A stretch of 9,956 bases of DNA from Rubrivivax sp. (GTDB lineage Bacteria > Pseudomonadota > Gammaproteobacteria > Burkholderiales > Burkholderiaceae_C), in contig JADZCL010000068.1 of NCBI GenBank assembly GCA_020851615.1, forward strand, positions 1 to 9,956, read 5' to 3'. Position numbers and translations under genes: made by a program. Shown here piece after piece: positions 1-6,715 of the stretch. A model generated the notes under the pieces. That model had not been told where the DNA came from, ran no database searches, and was given only the letters and a program-made list of their open reading frames with translations. Position 1 is the first letter of the stretch. Each line of letters opens with the position of its first letter.

Positions 1-819
1 CGCAAGCTCGCGGTCTGGTGCCAGCCGCTGCCGCTGGCCGAGGTCAAGGCCGTCGGCAAGGCGCTGGCGTGCTCGGTCAACGACGTGCTGCTGAGTTGCG
101 CAGCCGGCGCGATCGGCAGCTACCTGCGCGCGCACGGCGACGATCCGACCGGGCAGGAGATCCGGGTCATGGTGCCGGTCAACCTGCGCCCCATCGAGGA
201 CGCCTGGAAGCTTGGCAACCGCTTCGGCCTGGCGCCGCTGGTGCTGCCCATCGGCATCGAGAACCCGGTCGAGCGCGTGTTCGCCGTGCGTCGGCGCATG
301 ACCGAGTTGAAGTCCAGCCTGCAGCCGCTCCTGGCCTATGCGGTGCTGGCGGTCGCCGGCCAGCTGGTCAAGCCTGCCCAGGATGCGATCCTCAACCTCT
401 TCTCGCGCAAGACGACGGCGGTGATGACCAACGTCCCCGGACCGGGCGCTGCGCTGTCGCTGTGCGGGGCCACGCTGCGCCAGAACCTGTTCTGGGTGCC
501 GACCACCGGCAACCTGGGGCTGGGCATCTCCATCCTCTCCTACGCCGGCGGCGTGCAGTTCGGCCTGCTCGCCGACCGCGCGCTGTGCCCCGACCCGGAG
601 CACATCAGCGAGCGCTTTGGCGCCGAGTTCGAGCAGTTGCTGCTGCTGACGCTGATGCTGCCCTGGGCCGGCGAGGCCGAGGCGGCTGCGGCGGCGGCGG
701 CGCCTGCGTCTGCCCCGCCTCGGGCAAGGCGAACAGGCGCATCGCAGCCACGTGCGCACGCAGCCAGCGGTGGCCGGCGTCCTGCGCCGCACGCCAGGTC
801 CAGTACATCGCCACCGTGA
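1..819 (+). CDS. Wax ester synthase/diacylglycerol acyltransferase (WS/DGAT) family protein, C-terminal part
   Basis: Partial gene: the reading frame is open from base 1, so the start lies upstream. The family transfers acyl groups from acyl-CoA to fatty alcohols or diacylglycerol, giving storage wax esters or triacylglycerol. What is visible is the C-terminal WS/DGAT domain (DUF1298 type). It shows an NDV motif early on, then VMVPVNLRP, a GNRFGLAPL stretch, TNVPGPG, and a WVPTTGNLGLGISILSYAGG block followed by FGLLADRALCPDPE. These are the usual landmarks of this half. The catalytic HHxxxDG motif belongs to the missing N-terminal half, so activity cannot be judged. The recognisable domain ends near base 665. 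The last roughly 50 codons are an Ala run and then an Arg/Pro/Ser-rich tail that is antisense to the conserved C-terminus of the LysR gene. The tail is probably not functional sequence of the enzyme. Substrate (wax ester or triacylglycerol) cannot be told from sequence. Confidence 0.85.
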   Translation, partial: RKLAVWCQPLPLAEVKAVGKALACSVNDVLLSCAAGAIGSYLRAHGDDPTGQEIRVMVPVNLRPIEDAWKLGNRFGLAPLVLPIGIENPVERVFAVRRRMTELKSSLQPLLAYAVLAVAGQLVKPAQDAILNLFSRKTTAVMTNVPGPGAALSLCGATLRQNLFWVPTTGNLGLGISILSYAGGVQFGLLADRALCPDPEHISERFGAEFEQLLLLTLMLPWAGEAEAAAAAAAPASAPPRARRTGASQPRAHAASGGRRPAPHARSSTSPP

Positions 820-1615
820 AGGGCGGCAGCCCGAGGTCGACCTCGACCACCTGCAGGCCGTGGGTGGCGGCAAAGCGCAGCGCCGGGCGTCGCGGCAGGA
901 TCACCGCCAGGTCGGTTGCGGCAAGGATCGCCGGCGCGACCATGAAGTGCGGCAGCGTCAGGCGGATGCGCGCCTGCAGCCCGAGCAGGTGCAGCACGCG
1001 CGCGGGCTCGGTGTGGCTGTCCACGAGCACGAACTCCAGGCGCTCCAGCACGCTGCGGTCGCGCAGCCGCGCCGCCAGCGGGTGGCCCGCGCGCAGCAGC
1101 ACGACGTAGCGCTCCTGCAGGATGGACAGGCTCTCCGTCCCCGCCAGCGTCGTCAGGTAGCCGATCGCCAGGTCCAGCCGCCGATCCTCGAGCGCCGGCG
1201 CCACGGCCTCGGCCGCCATTTGCACCGCCTCCAGACGCACGCCGGGCGCCTCGCGGCCGATGGCGGCCATCAGCGGCGGCAGGAATTCGTCGGCGCCGAT
1301 ATCGCTCATGTGCACGACGAAGCGCCGCTGCGAGTGCGCCGCATCGAAGCGCTGCGTCTCGGACAGCGCGACATCGAGCTGGCGCAGCGCGGCGTCGACC
1401 GAACGAGCGAACTGGTCGGCGCGCGAGGTCGGCGCCACGCCCCCGCTGCAGCGCGTGAAGAGCGGGTCACGCAACGCCAGGCGCAGCCGCGTCAGCGCGT
1501 GGCTGACGGCGGGCTGGCTGAGCCCGAGCGTCTGCGCCGCACGGCTGACGCTGCGCGCCGTGTACACCGCCGAAAAGACATGCAGCAGGTTCAGGTCGAA
1601 GTCACGGATATTCAT
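605..1615 (-). CDS. LysR-family transcriptional regulator
   Basis: DNA-binding regulator of about 336 aa. The N-terminal winged helix-turn-helix (residues about 5-65) reads FDLNLLHVFSAVYTARSVSRAA, then LGLSQPAVSHALTRLR and DPLFTR, which is textbook LysR. The substrate-binding domain follows (about 90-295). I chose the ATG at 1615 because MxxRDFDLNLL is the usual start of the family; the ATGs at 1624, 1642 and 1678 would add an unrelated N-terminus. No clear Shine-Dalgarno sequence precedes it. LysR proteins are usually near 300 aa. Here the domain ends around LRAHVAAMRLFALPEAG (near base 720), and about 40 further Pro/Arg/Ala-rich residues run antisense into the WS/DGAT gene. The gene is divergent from iorA across 101 bp, the classic arrangement for a regulator controlling its neighbour, so it probably responds to an arylpyruvate or related aromatic compound. 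That inducer assignment is inference. Confidence 0.93.
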   Translation of the reverse strand: MNIRDFDLNLLHVFSAVYTARSVSRAAQTLGLSQPAVSHALTRLRLALRDPLFTRCSGGVAPTSRADQFARSVDAALRQLDVALSETQRFDAAHSQRRFVVHMSDIGADEFLPPLMAAIGREAPGVRLEAVQMAAEAVAPALEDRRLDLAIGYLTTLAGTESLSILQERYVVLLRAGHPLAARLRDRSVLERLEFVLVDSHTEPARVLHLLGLQARIRLTLPHFMVAPAILAATDLAVILPRRPALRFAATHGLQVVEVDLGLPPFTVAMYWTWRAAQDAGHRWLRAHVAAMRLFALPEAGQTQAPPPPQPPRPRRPRAASASAAATARTRRQSAR

Positions 1616-1619
1616 TGCG

Positions 1620-1649
1620 TGCATGGTACTTAGAAAGACCATTGCATGG
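1620..1649. promoter_or_regulatory. Candidate LysR operator: clustered ATGG/CCAT repeats
   Basis: In the LysR-iorA divergent region the heptamer TGCATGG occurs at 1620-1626 and again at 1643-1649, 23 bp apart or about two helical turns. ATGGT (1623-1627) and ACCAT (1638-1642) form an inverted repeat with a 10-bp spacer. CCAT-TGC-ATGG (1639-1649) is a second, tighter palindrome. The second palindrome abuts the proposed iorA -35 element, where an activating LysR protein could sit. The repeats are seen directly; their function as an operator is inferred from position. Confidence 0.4.
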
Positions 1650-1675
1650 ACGGGTACCGGCGTGGCGCCTAGAGT
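1647..1675 (+). promoter_or_regulatory. Putative sigma-70 promoter of iorAB
   Basis: A -35-like TGGACG (1647-1652) is followed after exactly 17 bp by a -10-like TAGAGT (1670-1675). Each matches the consensus at four of six positions. Transcription would begin near 1682, giving a leader of about 35 bases that includes the AGGAG ribosome site at 1700-1704. A weak promoter would fit one that needs LysR activation. Confidence 0.4.
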
Positions 1676-1699
1676 CACCGCATCCGAGCAACCCCCGGC

Positions 1700-1704
1700 A
1701 GGAG
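1700..1704 (+). promoter_or_regulatory. iorA: Ribosome binding site of iorA
   Basis: AGGAG lies 12 bases before the ATG at 1717. The spacing is somewhat long, but no other start codon in frame nearby fits better. It supports 1717 over the open frame that extends back to 1615. Confidence 0.5.
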
Positions 1705-1716
1705 CGTCGTCGCGCG

Positions 1717-3885
1717 ATGGAAGTCCAGTTCACCGAAGAGATCGCCCATCTGCAACTCGGACAGGGGGCCACCTTCCACGGCGAGGGCATCATGGCCATC
1801 ACCAAGGCCATCCTGCAGTCGGGCGTGGCCTACGTGGGTGGTTACCAGGGTGCGCCGGTGTCGCACCTGATGGACGTGCTGGTGCAGTCCAAGGCCTACC
1901 TGGACACGCTGGGCGTGCACGTCGAGGCCTGCAGCAACGAGGCCTCCGCCGCGGCCATGCTGGGCGCAAGCATCCACTACCCGCTGCGCGGCTGCGTGAC
2001 CTGGAAGAGCATCGTCGGGACCAACGTGGCGGCCGATGCACTCTCCAACCTCGCCAGCCCCGGCGTCGTCGGCGGCACGCTGATCGTCGTGGGCGAGGAC
2101 TACGGCGAAGGCGCCAGCGTCGTGCAGGAGCGCACGCACGCCTTCGCGATGAAGAGCACGATCGCGCTGTTCGACCCGCGGCCGGACCTGCAGCGCATGG
2201 TCGACCTCGTCGAGCATGCCTATGCGCTCAGCGAAGCGAGCAACATGCCGGTCATGATGGGGCTGCGCATCCGCGCCTGCCACGTGCGCGGCTCCTTTGC
2301 GGCGCGGGACAACGTCGCCCCGCGCGTGTCCACGCGCGACCTCATGGACGAGCCCGCAGGCTTCGACTACTCCCGCCTGTCGCACCCGCCGGTGACCTTC
2401 GGCCACGAGAAGCTCAAGGTGCAGCAGCGCATCCCGGCCGCCCAGGCCTACATCGAGCAGCACCGGCTCAACGAGCATGTCCCCGGCCACGACACCGCGC
2501 TGCAGCGCCTGGGCATCGTCGTGCAGGGCGGGCTCTACCCCACGCTCATCCGGGCGCTGCAGCGCGTGGGCCTGGCGGACGCTTTCGGCGACAGCCGCAT
2601 CCCGCTGCTGGTGCTCAACGTCACCTATCCACTCGTGCCCAGGGAGCTGTGCGGCTTCTGTGCCGGCAAGGACGCCGTGCTGGTGCTCGAGGAGGGCCAC
2701 CCGGAGTACATCGAGAAGGACCTCGTGCTCGCGCTGCGCCGCCAGGACATGCAGACCGCCGTGCACGGCAAGGACGTGATCACCACCACGGGCGAATACA
2801 CCGTCGAGGCCTTGGTGCCGGGGCTCGTGGCCTACCTCGAGCGCCACGCCCCGGCCATCGACACGGCGGCCGCACGCGGCTGGCTGGCCGCCAACAGCCA
2901 GCGGCGGGCGGACGTGGCCGCGACGCTGGGCCCCATCCCGGCACGGCCACCGGGCTTCTGCATCGGCTGCCCGGAGCGCCCGGTCTTCGCCGCCCTCAAG
3001 CTGGCGCAGGACCAGGTCGGGCGCGCGCACATCGCCGCCGACATCGGCTGCCACTCATTCGCCACCTTCGAGCCCTTCAACTCCGGGCACTCCATCCTCG
3101 GCTACGGCATGAGCCTGGCCAGCCGCGCCGGCGTCAGCCCGATGATGCAGCGGCGCAGCATCGCCATCATGGGCGACGGCGGCTTCTGGCACAACGGCCT
3201 GCTCACCGGCGTCGAGGCGGCGCTCTTCAACCACGACGACGCGGTGCTCGTGATCCTGAAGAACGGCTACACCTCGGCGACCGGCACGCAGGACATCATC
3301 AGCACGCCCGACGACGAAGTGAAGGCCGAGGCCGAACGGCAGGTGGCGCTCAACCAGAGCCTGGTCGACAAGAACAAGACCATCGAGGGCACGCTCAAGG
3401 GCATGGGCGTGGACTGGCTGCGCGTGGTCAACAGCTACGACGTGAGCGCCATGCGCCGCACCGTGCAGGAGGCGCTGACGACGACCTACGACGGCCTGAA
3501 GGTCATCGTCGCCGAGGGCGAGTGCATGCTCGAGCGCCAGCGCCGCGTCAAGCCCTGGAACGCCGCCCGCCTCAAGCGCGGCGAACGCGTCGAGCGCGTC
3601 AAGTACGGCGTCGACGAGGACGTGTGCACCGGCGACCACGCGTGCATCCGCCTCTCCGGCTGCCCGACGCTGACCATCCGCGACAACCCCGACCCGCTGC
3701 GCGTGGACCCCATCGCCACGGTGATCGACGGCTGCGTGGGCTGCGGCCTGTGCGGCGCCAATGCACACGCCGCGACGCTGTGCCCGAGTTTCTACCGCGC
3801 CGAAGTGATCGCCAACCCGAGCCTGGGCGAGCGCCTCATGGCCGCCGTGCGGCAGACGCTCACCGGCTGGCTGCGCCCGGCCTGA
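1717..3885 (+). CDS. iorA: Indolepyruvate ferredoxin oxidoreductase, alpha subunit (IorA)
   Basis: Large TPP-dependent subunit of about 722 aa. The family oxidatively decarboxylates arylpyruvates (from Trp, Phe, Tyr) to aryl-acetyl-CoA and reduces ferredoxin, in the cytoplasm together with IorB. The N-terminal pyrimidine-binding domain holds GEGIMAITKAILQSG and VEACSNEASAAAMLGAS, with Glu75 the likely TPP-activating residue. A CIGCPERPVF motif (415-424) corresponds to the CxGCPHR of known IorA. The TPP/Mg motif starts GDGGFWHNG (486-494) and closes at Asn516. The C-terminal ferredoxin-like domain has Cys637, 643, 649, 673, 676, 679 and 689, with Asp640 where a cluster Cys is expected. The start at 1717 is supported by the AGGAG and the conserved opening. 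iorB lies 68 bp downstream and a LysR gene is divergent, suggesting a regulated two-gene operon. The exact arylpyruvate preference cannot be read from sequence. Confidence 0.93.
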   Translation: MEVQFTEEIAHLQLGQGATFHGEGIMAITKAILQSGVAYVGGYQGAPVSHLMDVLVQSKAYLDTLGVHVEACSNEASAAAMLGASIHYPLRGCVTWKSIVGTNVAADALSNLASPGVVGGTLIVVGEDYGEGASVVQERTHAFAMKSTIALFDPRPDLQRMVDLVEHAYALSEASNMPVMMGLRIRACHVRGSFAARDNVAPRVSTRDLMDEPAGFDYSRLSHPPVTFGHEKLKVQQRIPAAQAYIEQHRLNEHVPGHDTALQRLGIVVQGGLYPTLIRALQRVGLADAFGDSRIPLLVLNVTYPLVPRELCGFCAGKDAVLVLEEGHPEYIEKDLVLALRRQDMQTAVHGKDVITTTGEYTVEALVPGLVAYLERHAPAIDTAAARGWLAANSQRRADVAATLGPIPARPPGFCIGCPERPVFAALKLAQDQVGRAHIAADIGCHSFATFEPFNSGHSILGYGMSLASRAGVSPMMQRRSIAIMGDGGFWHNGLLTGVEAALFNHDDAVLVILKNGYTSATGTQDIISTPDDEVKAEAERQVALNQSLVDKNKTIEGTLKGMGVDWLRVVNSYDVSAMRRTVQEALTTTYDGLKVIVAEGECMLERQRRVKPWNAARLKRGERVERVKYGVDEDVCTGDHACIRLSGCPTLTIRDNPDPLRVDPIATVIDGCVGCGLCGANAHAATLCPSFYRAEVIANPSLGERLMAAVRQTLTGWLRPA

Positions 3886-3887
3886 GC

Positions 3888-3926
3888 GCACCGACGACCC
3901 GCACCGACGACCCGCACTGACGCCCC
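3888..3926 (+). repeat. 13-bp tandem repeat between iorA and iorB
   Basis: The 13-mer GCACCGACGACCC stands at 3888-3900 and is repeated exactly at 3901-3913. A third, degenerate copy (GCACTGACGCCCC) occupies 3914-3926. The repeat fills more than half of the 68-bp iorA-iorB spacer. I see no hairpin with a T-run that would mark a terminator, so the two genes are probably still cotranscribed. Confidence 0.8.
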
Positions 3927-3953
3927 GCCCCGACGCGACCGACGAGACCCGGC

Positions 3954-5486
3954 ATGAACAGCACTGTGACCCCCGCCCCCCGCGCACCCGACGCCCCGAT
4001 CAGCATCCTCGTCTGCGCGCTCGGCGGCGAAGGCGGCGGCGTGCTCGCCGAATGGCTGTACCTGACCGCGGTGCGGGCCGGCCACGCGGTGCAATCGACC
4101 TCGATCCCCGGCGTGGCGCAGCGCACGGGCGCCACCACCTACTACATCGAGGTCCATCCGCGGACCCTGGTCGAACTCGACGGCCGGCGCCCGATCTTCA
4201 GCCTCAGCCCGGTGCCTGGCGAGATCGACCTGCTGCTGTCCTCGGAGCTGCTCGAGACCGCACGCCACGTCGGCAACGGCATGGTCAGCCCCGAGCGCAC
4301 GCTCGTCATCAGCTCGACCTCGCGCACGCTCACCACCACCGAGAAGATGCAGCTGGGCGATGGCCGCAGCGACGACGCCGCACTCCTGAGCGTGCTGCAG
4401 CGCCACGCCCGCGCCACCGAACTGCTGGACTTCAACGCCATGGCCCGCCAGGCCGGCACCGTGATCAGCGCCGTGCTGCTGGGCGCAGTCGCCGCCAGTG
4501 GCGCCTTGCCGTTCGCGCGCACGCTCTACGAGGAGACGATCCGCGAGGGCGGCCTGGGCGTGCAGGCCAGCCTGCGCGGCTTTGCCGCCGCGTTCGACGC
4601 CATCAGCGCACGCCGCGCCCAGCAGGCGATGATGGAGCAGGTGCTGGCGGCCACGCCCGCACCCGACCTGCGCACGCTGGCACGCCAGCGCGTCGTGCAA
4701 TACCAGGACGAGGCCTACGGCCGGCTCTACGACCAGCGCCTGGCGCGCATCGAGGCTGCCGAAGGCGGGCGCGCCGGCCCCGTGACGCAGGAGATGGTGC
4801 GCTGGCTGGCGCTGTGGATGGCGTTCGACGACATCGTCAACGTCGCCGGACTCAAGCTCGCCAAGAGCCGCATGGAGCGCGTGCGGCGCGAGGTCGGCGT
4901 CAAGGAAGGTGAGCTGCTGGTGGGCGTCTACGACCACTTCAAGCCCGGCGTGCCCGAGTTCGCCGCGCTGCTGCCCGAGGGCCTGGCCAACCGCCTGCTC
5001 GCCTGGGACCGCCGGCGCACCGCCAAGGGGCAGGAGCCCTGGGCGCTTCCGCTCAAGCTCGGCGCGCACAGCATCCACGGCGCCTTCGCGCTGCGCTTTC
5101 TGATGATGCTCAAGGGGCAGCGCCGGCGCGGCCACCGCTTCGCGCTCGAGCAGAAGCTGATCGAACAGTGGCTGGCCGCAGTCGAGCGCGGCACGCGCGA
5201 AGCGCCTGCGCTGGGCCTCGGGCTGGCACGCTGCGGGCGCCTCATCAAGGGCTACGGCAGCACCAACGATCGCGGCAAGGACAACCTGCTGCACATCATC
5301 GAACACCTTGCCACGGGCCCGCGCAGCGTCGCCGAGCGCACGCAGCTCATCGACGCGGCACGCGAGGCGGCACTCGCCGACGAAGCCGGCCGCAAGCTCA
5401 ACGAAACGCTGGCTGCAGCCGGCGCCCCGCCCAAGCCACCGCGCGCGCAGCCGCTGCGCTTCTACAAGCGCAAGCCCTCGGCCTGA
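3954..5486 (+). CDS. iorB: Indolepyruvate ferredoxin oxidoreductase, beta subunit (IorB) with DUF6537-type C-terminal domain
   Basis: Second subunit of the arylpyruvate oxidoreductase, about 510 aa. The N-terminal part (about 17-200) is the gamma-type domain of pyruvate/ketoisovalerate oxidoreductases. It shows ILVCALGGEGGG (18-29), a Gly-rich CoA/nucleotide-type loop, then SIPGVAQRTGATTYYIEV and SPVPGEIDLLLSSELLE, all typical of IorB. Archaeal IorB is only about 200 aa. The remaining 300 residues match the DUF6537-like region found in proteobacterial enzymes, with features such as YQDEAYGRLYDQRLARIE and LIKGYGSTNDRGKDNLLHI. It carries no Cys cluster of its own. The ATG at 3954 is preceded only by a weak GAGAC, so translation may partly depend on iorA expression. 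The stop is only 8 bp from the stop of the convergent stress-protein gene, and no terminator is visible between them. Confidence 0.92.
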   Translation: MNSTVTPAPRAPDAPISILVCALGGEGGGVLAEWLYLTAVRAGHAVQSTSIPGVAQRTGATTYYIEVHPRTLVELDGRRPIFSLSPVPGEIDLLLSSELLETARHVGNGMVSPERTLVISSTSRTLTTTEKMQLGDGRSDDAALLSVLQRHARATELLDFNAMARQAGTVISAVLLGAVAASGALPFARTLYEETIREGGLGVQASLRGFAAAFDAISARRAQQAMMEQVLAATPAPDLRTLARQRVVQYQDEAYGRLYDQRLARIEAAEGGRAGPVTQEMVRWLALWMAFDDIVNVAGLKLAKSRMERVRREVGVKEGELLVGVYDHFKPGVPEFAALLPEGLANRLLAWDRRRTAKGQEPWALPLKLGAHSIHGAFALRFLMMLKGQRRRGHRFALEQKLIEQWLAAVERGTREAPALGLGLARCGRLIKGYGSTNDRGKDNLLHIIEHLATGPRSVAERTQLIDAAREAALADEAGRKLNETLAAAGAPPKPPRAQPLRFYKRKPSA

Positions 5487-5494
5487 GCCGCACG

Positions 5495-5959
5495 CTATGC
5501 GGGCGGCGGCGGGTCGCTGGCGTGGCAGACCAGCACCGGCACGCCCGCGCGCGTGATGAGGCCCGAGACCGCGCTGCCGGTGAGCAGGCGCACAAGCGCA
5601 TTGCCGCCCTCGGCGCCGACGACGATGAGGTCGCAGGTGTTCTCGCGCGCCAGCGCCGCGATGCCGGCCACGCCGTTGACCGCGTCCAGCACCAGCGCCC
5701 CGGCCTGGACCCCCGCCGTTGCCGCCTGTGCCCGCGCCTGCGCCAGCAGCCGCGCGCCGAGCTCGGCCGCCTGCCGTGCGAATTCGTCGGGCGCAACCGT
5801 CACCACCGGGGCCACGTCGGCGGCTGCCAGCGGGTAGTGGTGCAGGGCGTGCACGAACAACACCTCGGCCGACAGCACGCGCGCCAGCCCCAGGCCGTGC
5901 GCGATCGCGATCTGGGTCGACGGATGGTCGGCCACGACGATGAGGATGCGGTGGTACAT
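5495..5959 (-). CDS. Universal stress protein (UspA family)
   Basis: Small cytoplasmic protein of 154 aa with one Usp domain. It opens MYHRILIVVADHPS, the usual first beta strand. The nucleotide-binding signature G-x2-G-x9-G-S is intact at Gly115, Gly118, Gly128 and Ser129 and is followed by the final strand VPVLV. This indicates the ATP-binding branch of the family. Such proteins help survival under starvation, oxidative or respiratory stress; the trigger here is unknown. The ATG at 5959 is chosen because GGAGAG lies four bases upstream and the domain begins directly; the in-frame ATG at 5971 would add only four residues. The gene is 78 bp downstream of the TetR gene on the same strand and convergent with iorB, 8 bp between stops. 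It ends in a Pro run. Confidence 0.93.
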   Translation of the reverse strand: MYHRILIVVADHPSTQIAIAHGLGLARVLSAEVLFVHALHHYPLAAADVAPVVTVAPDEFARQAAELGARLLAQARAQAATAGVQAGALVLDAVNGVAGIAALARENTCDLIVVGAEGGNALVRLLTGSAVSGLITRAGVPVLVCHASDPPPPA

Positions 5960-5963
5960 GCGA

Positions 5964-5969
5964 CTCTCC
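5964..5969 (-). promoter_or_regulatory. Ribosome binding site of the universal stress protein gene
   Basis: GGAGAG on the minus strand, four bases before the ATG at 5959. It decides this start over the ATG at 5971. Confidence 0.6.
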
Positions 5970-5984
5970 ATGTGCCCGGGCAAA

Positions 5985-6013
5985 AATGTAATCGTGCCTG
6001 AGCGTCCGGCCAA
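5985..6013 (-). promoter_or_regulatory. Putative promoter of the universal stress protein gene
   Basis: On the minus strand TTGGCC (6013-6008) is followed after 17 bp by TACATT (5990-5985), four of six matches each. The -10 sits in a short AT-rich patch (GATTACATTTTTG) that stands out in this GC-rich DNA. It would give a leader of about 20 bases holding the GGAGAG site, so the gene need not depend on read-through from the TetR gene. Confidence 0.45.
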
Positions 6014-6037
6014 ACCCCGCGACGGCACCTGCCGGGC

Positions 6038-6715
6038 TCAGCGATAGGCCTCAGCCAGCCCCCGCAGGTGCGCCCGCGAGGCGGGCTCGAGGTAGGGCAG
6101 CAACAGGCCCAGCACGTGCCAGGCGCCGCGCCCGAGCGCATCGGCCTCCTGCCCGGGCTCGAGCGCGCGGCGCGGGTCGCGCACGTACTCGTAGCTCAGC
6201 CAGTAGGTCGCCAGCACCAGCATCGCCGTGGCCAGCGGCTGCACCTCGTCGTCGCTGGCCGCCAGCACACCGCCCGTACGCAGGCCCTGGACGAGGTGCA
6301 ACAGCGCACGTCCCTTGTCGGCCAGCAGGCTGCGCACGCGGCCCTCGACGTGGCGGTTCTTGCTCAGCAGGTCGTTCAGGTCACGGTAGAGGAAGCGGCA
6401 GTCCCAGGTGCGCTCGAACAGCAGGTGCAGAAAGAACCAGGCGTCCTCGACCTGGGCCACGCCGGCGGCAGCCGGCAGCAGCTCGGCGAACGCCTGCACG
6501 TGGCGGTCGACCAGCGCGTTGACGAGCTCGTCCTTGGCCGGGAAGTGGTAGTAGAGATTGCCCGGACTGATGCGCAGCTCGGCCGAAATCAGCGTGGTGC
6601 TGACGTTGGGCTCGCCGAAACGGTTGAAGAGCGCCAGCGTCACCTCGAGGATGCGTTCGGCGGTGCGGCGGGGCTTCTTGGGCGTCGACATGGCGGCTGC
6701 GGCAGGGGCATTCAT
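6038..6715 (-). CDS. TetR/AcrR-family transcriptional regulator
   Basis: Repressor-type regulator of about 225 aa. The helix-turn-helix (about residues 15-65) reads RTAERILEVTLALFNRFGEP, then VSTTLISAELRISPGNLYYHFPAKDELV, a clear TetR N-terminal domain. The larger C-terminal part (about 75-225) is the ligand-binding and dimerisation region. It is rich in aromatic residues (AWFFLHLLFERTW, LVLATYWLSYEYV), which suits a hydrophobic ligand, though none can be named. The start is uncertain: the ATG at 6715 and the one at 6691 (MSTPKKPRR) are both in frame and neither has a good ribosome site. The gene is divergent from the ABC exporter pair across 49 bp, so the exporter is its most likely target besides itself; this is inference. 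The universal stress gene follows in the same direction. Confidence 0.92.
   Translation of the reverse strand: MNAPAAAAMSTPKKPRRTAERILEVTLALFNRFGEPNVSTTLISAELRISPGNLYYHFPAKDELVNALVDRHVQAFAELLPAAAGVAQVEDAWFFLHLLFERTWDCRFLYRDLNDLLSKNRHVEGRVRSLLADKGRALLHLVQGLRTGGVLAASDDEVQPLATAMLVLATYWLSYEYVRDPRRALEPGQEADALGRGAWHVLGLLLPYLEPASRAHLRGLAEAYR

Noticed and set aside
680..715. GCG/GCC-rich run as a microsatellite or functional repeat
   Set aside because: It is short and imperfect and fits an Ala-rich coding tail. I kept it only as a possible slippage site in the overlap finding.
752..1633. 293-codon open frame on the + strand opposite the LysR gene
   Set aside because: Antisense of a textbook LysR protein; the product is Arg/Gln/His-rich and without structure.
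1615..1716. Extension of iorA to a start at 1615
   Set aside because: It would add 34 residues unlike any IorA, overlap the LysR start codon and pass over the AGGAG site.
1260..3920. 886-codon open frame on the + strand across the LysR gene and iorA
   Set aside because: It overlaps two well-supported genes in the wrong frame or strand. Its product is an Arg/Pro/Ala/Gly-rich string without any domain, typical of off-frame reading in GC-rich DNA.
3792..5306. 504-codon open frame on the - strand opposite iorB
   Set aside because: Exact antisense of a clear iorB, with Ala/His/Gln/Arg-rich composition and no motif. Long antisense frames are expected at this GC content.
5487..5494. Bidirectional terminator between iorB and the stress-protein gene
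   Set aside because: The gap is only eight bases and the flanks show no convincing stem with a T-run on either strand.
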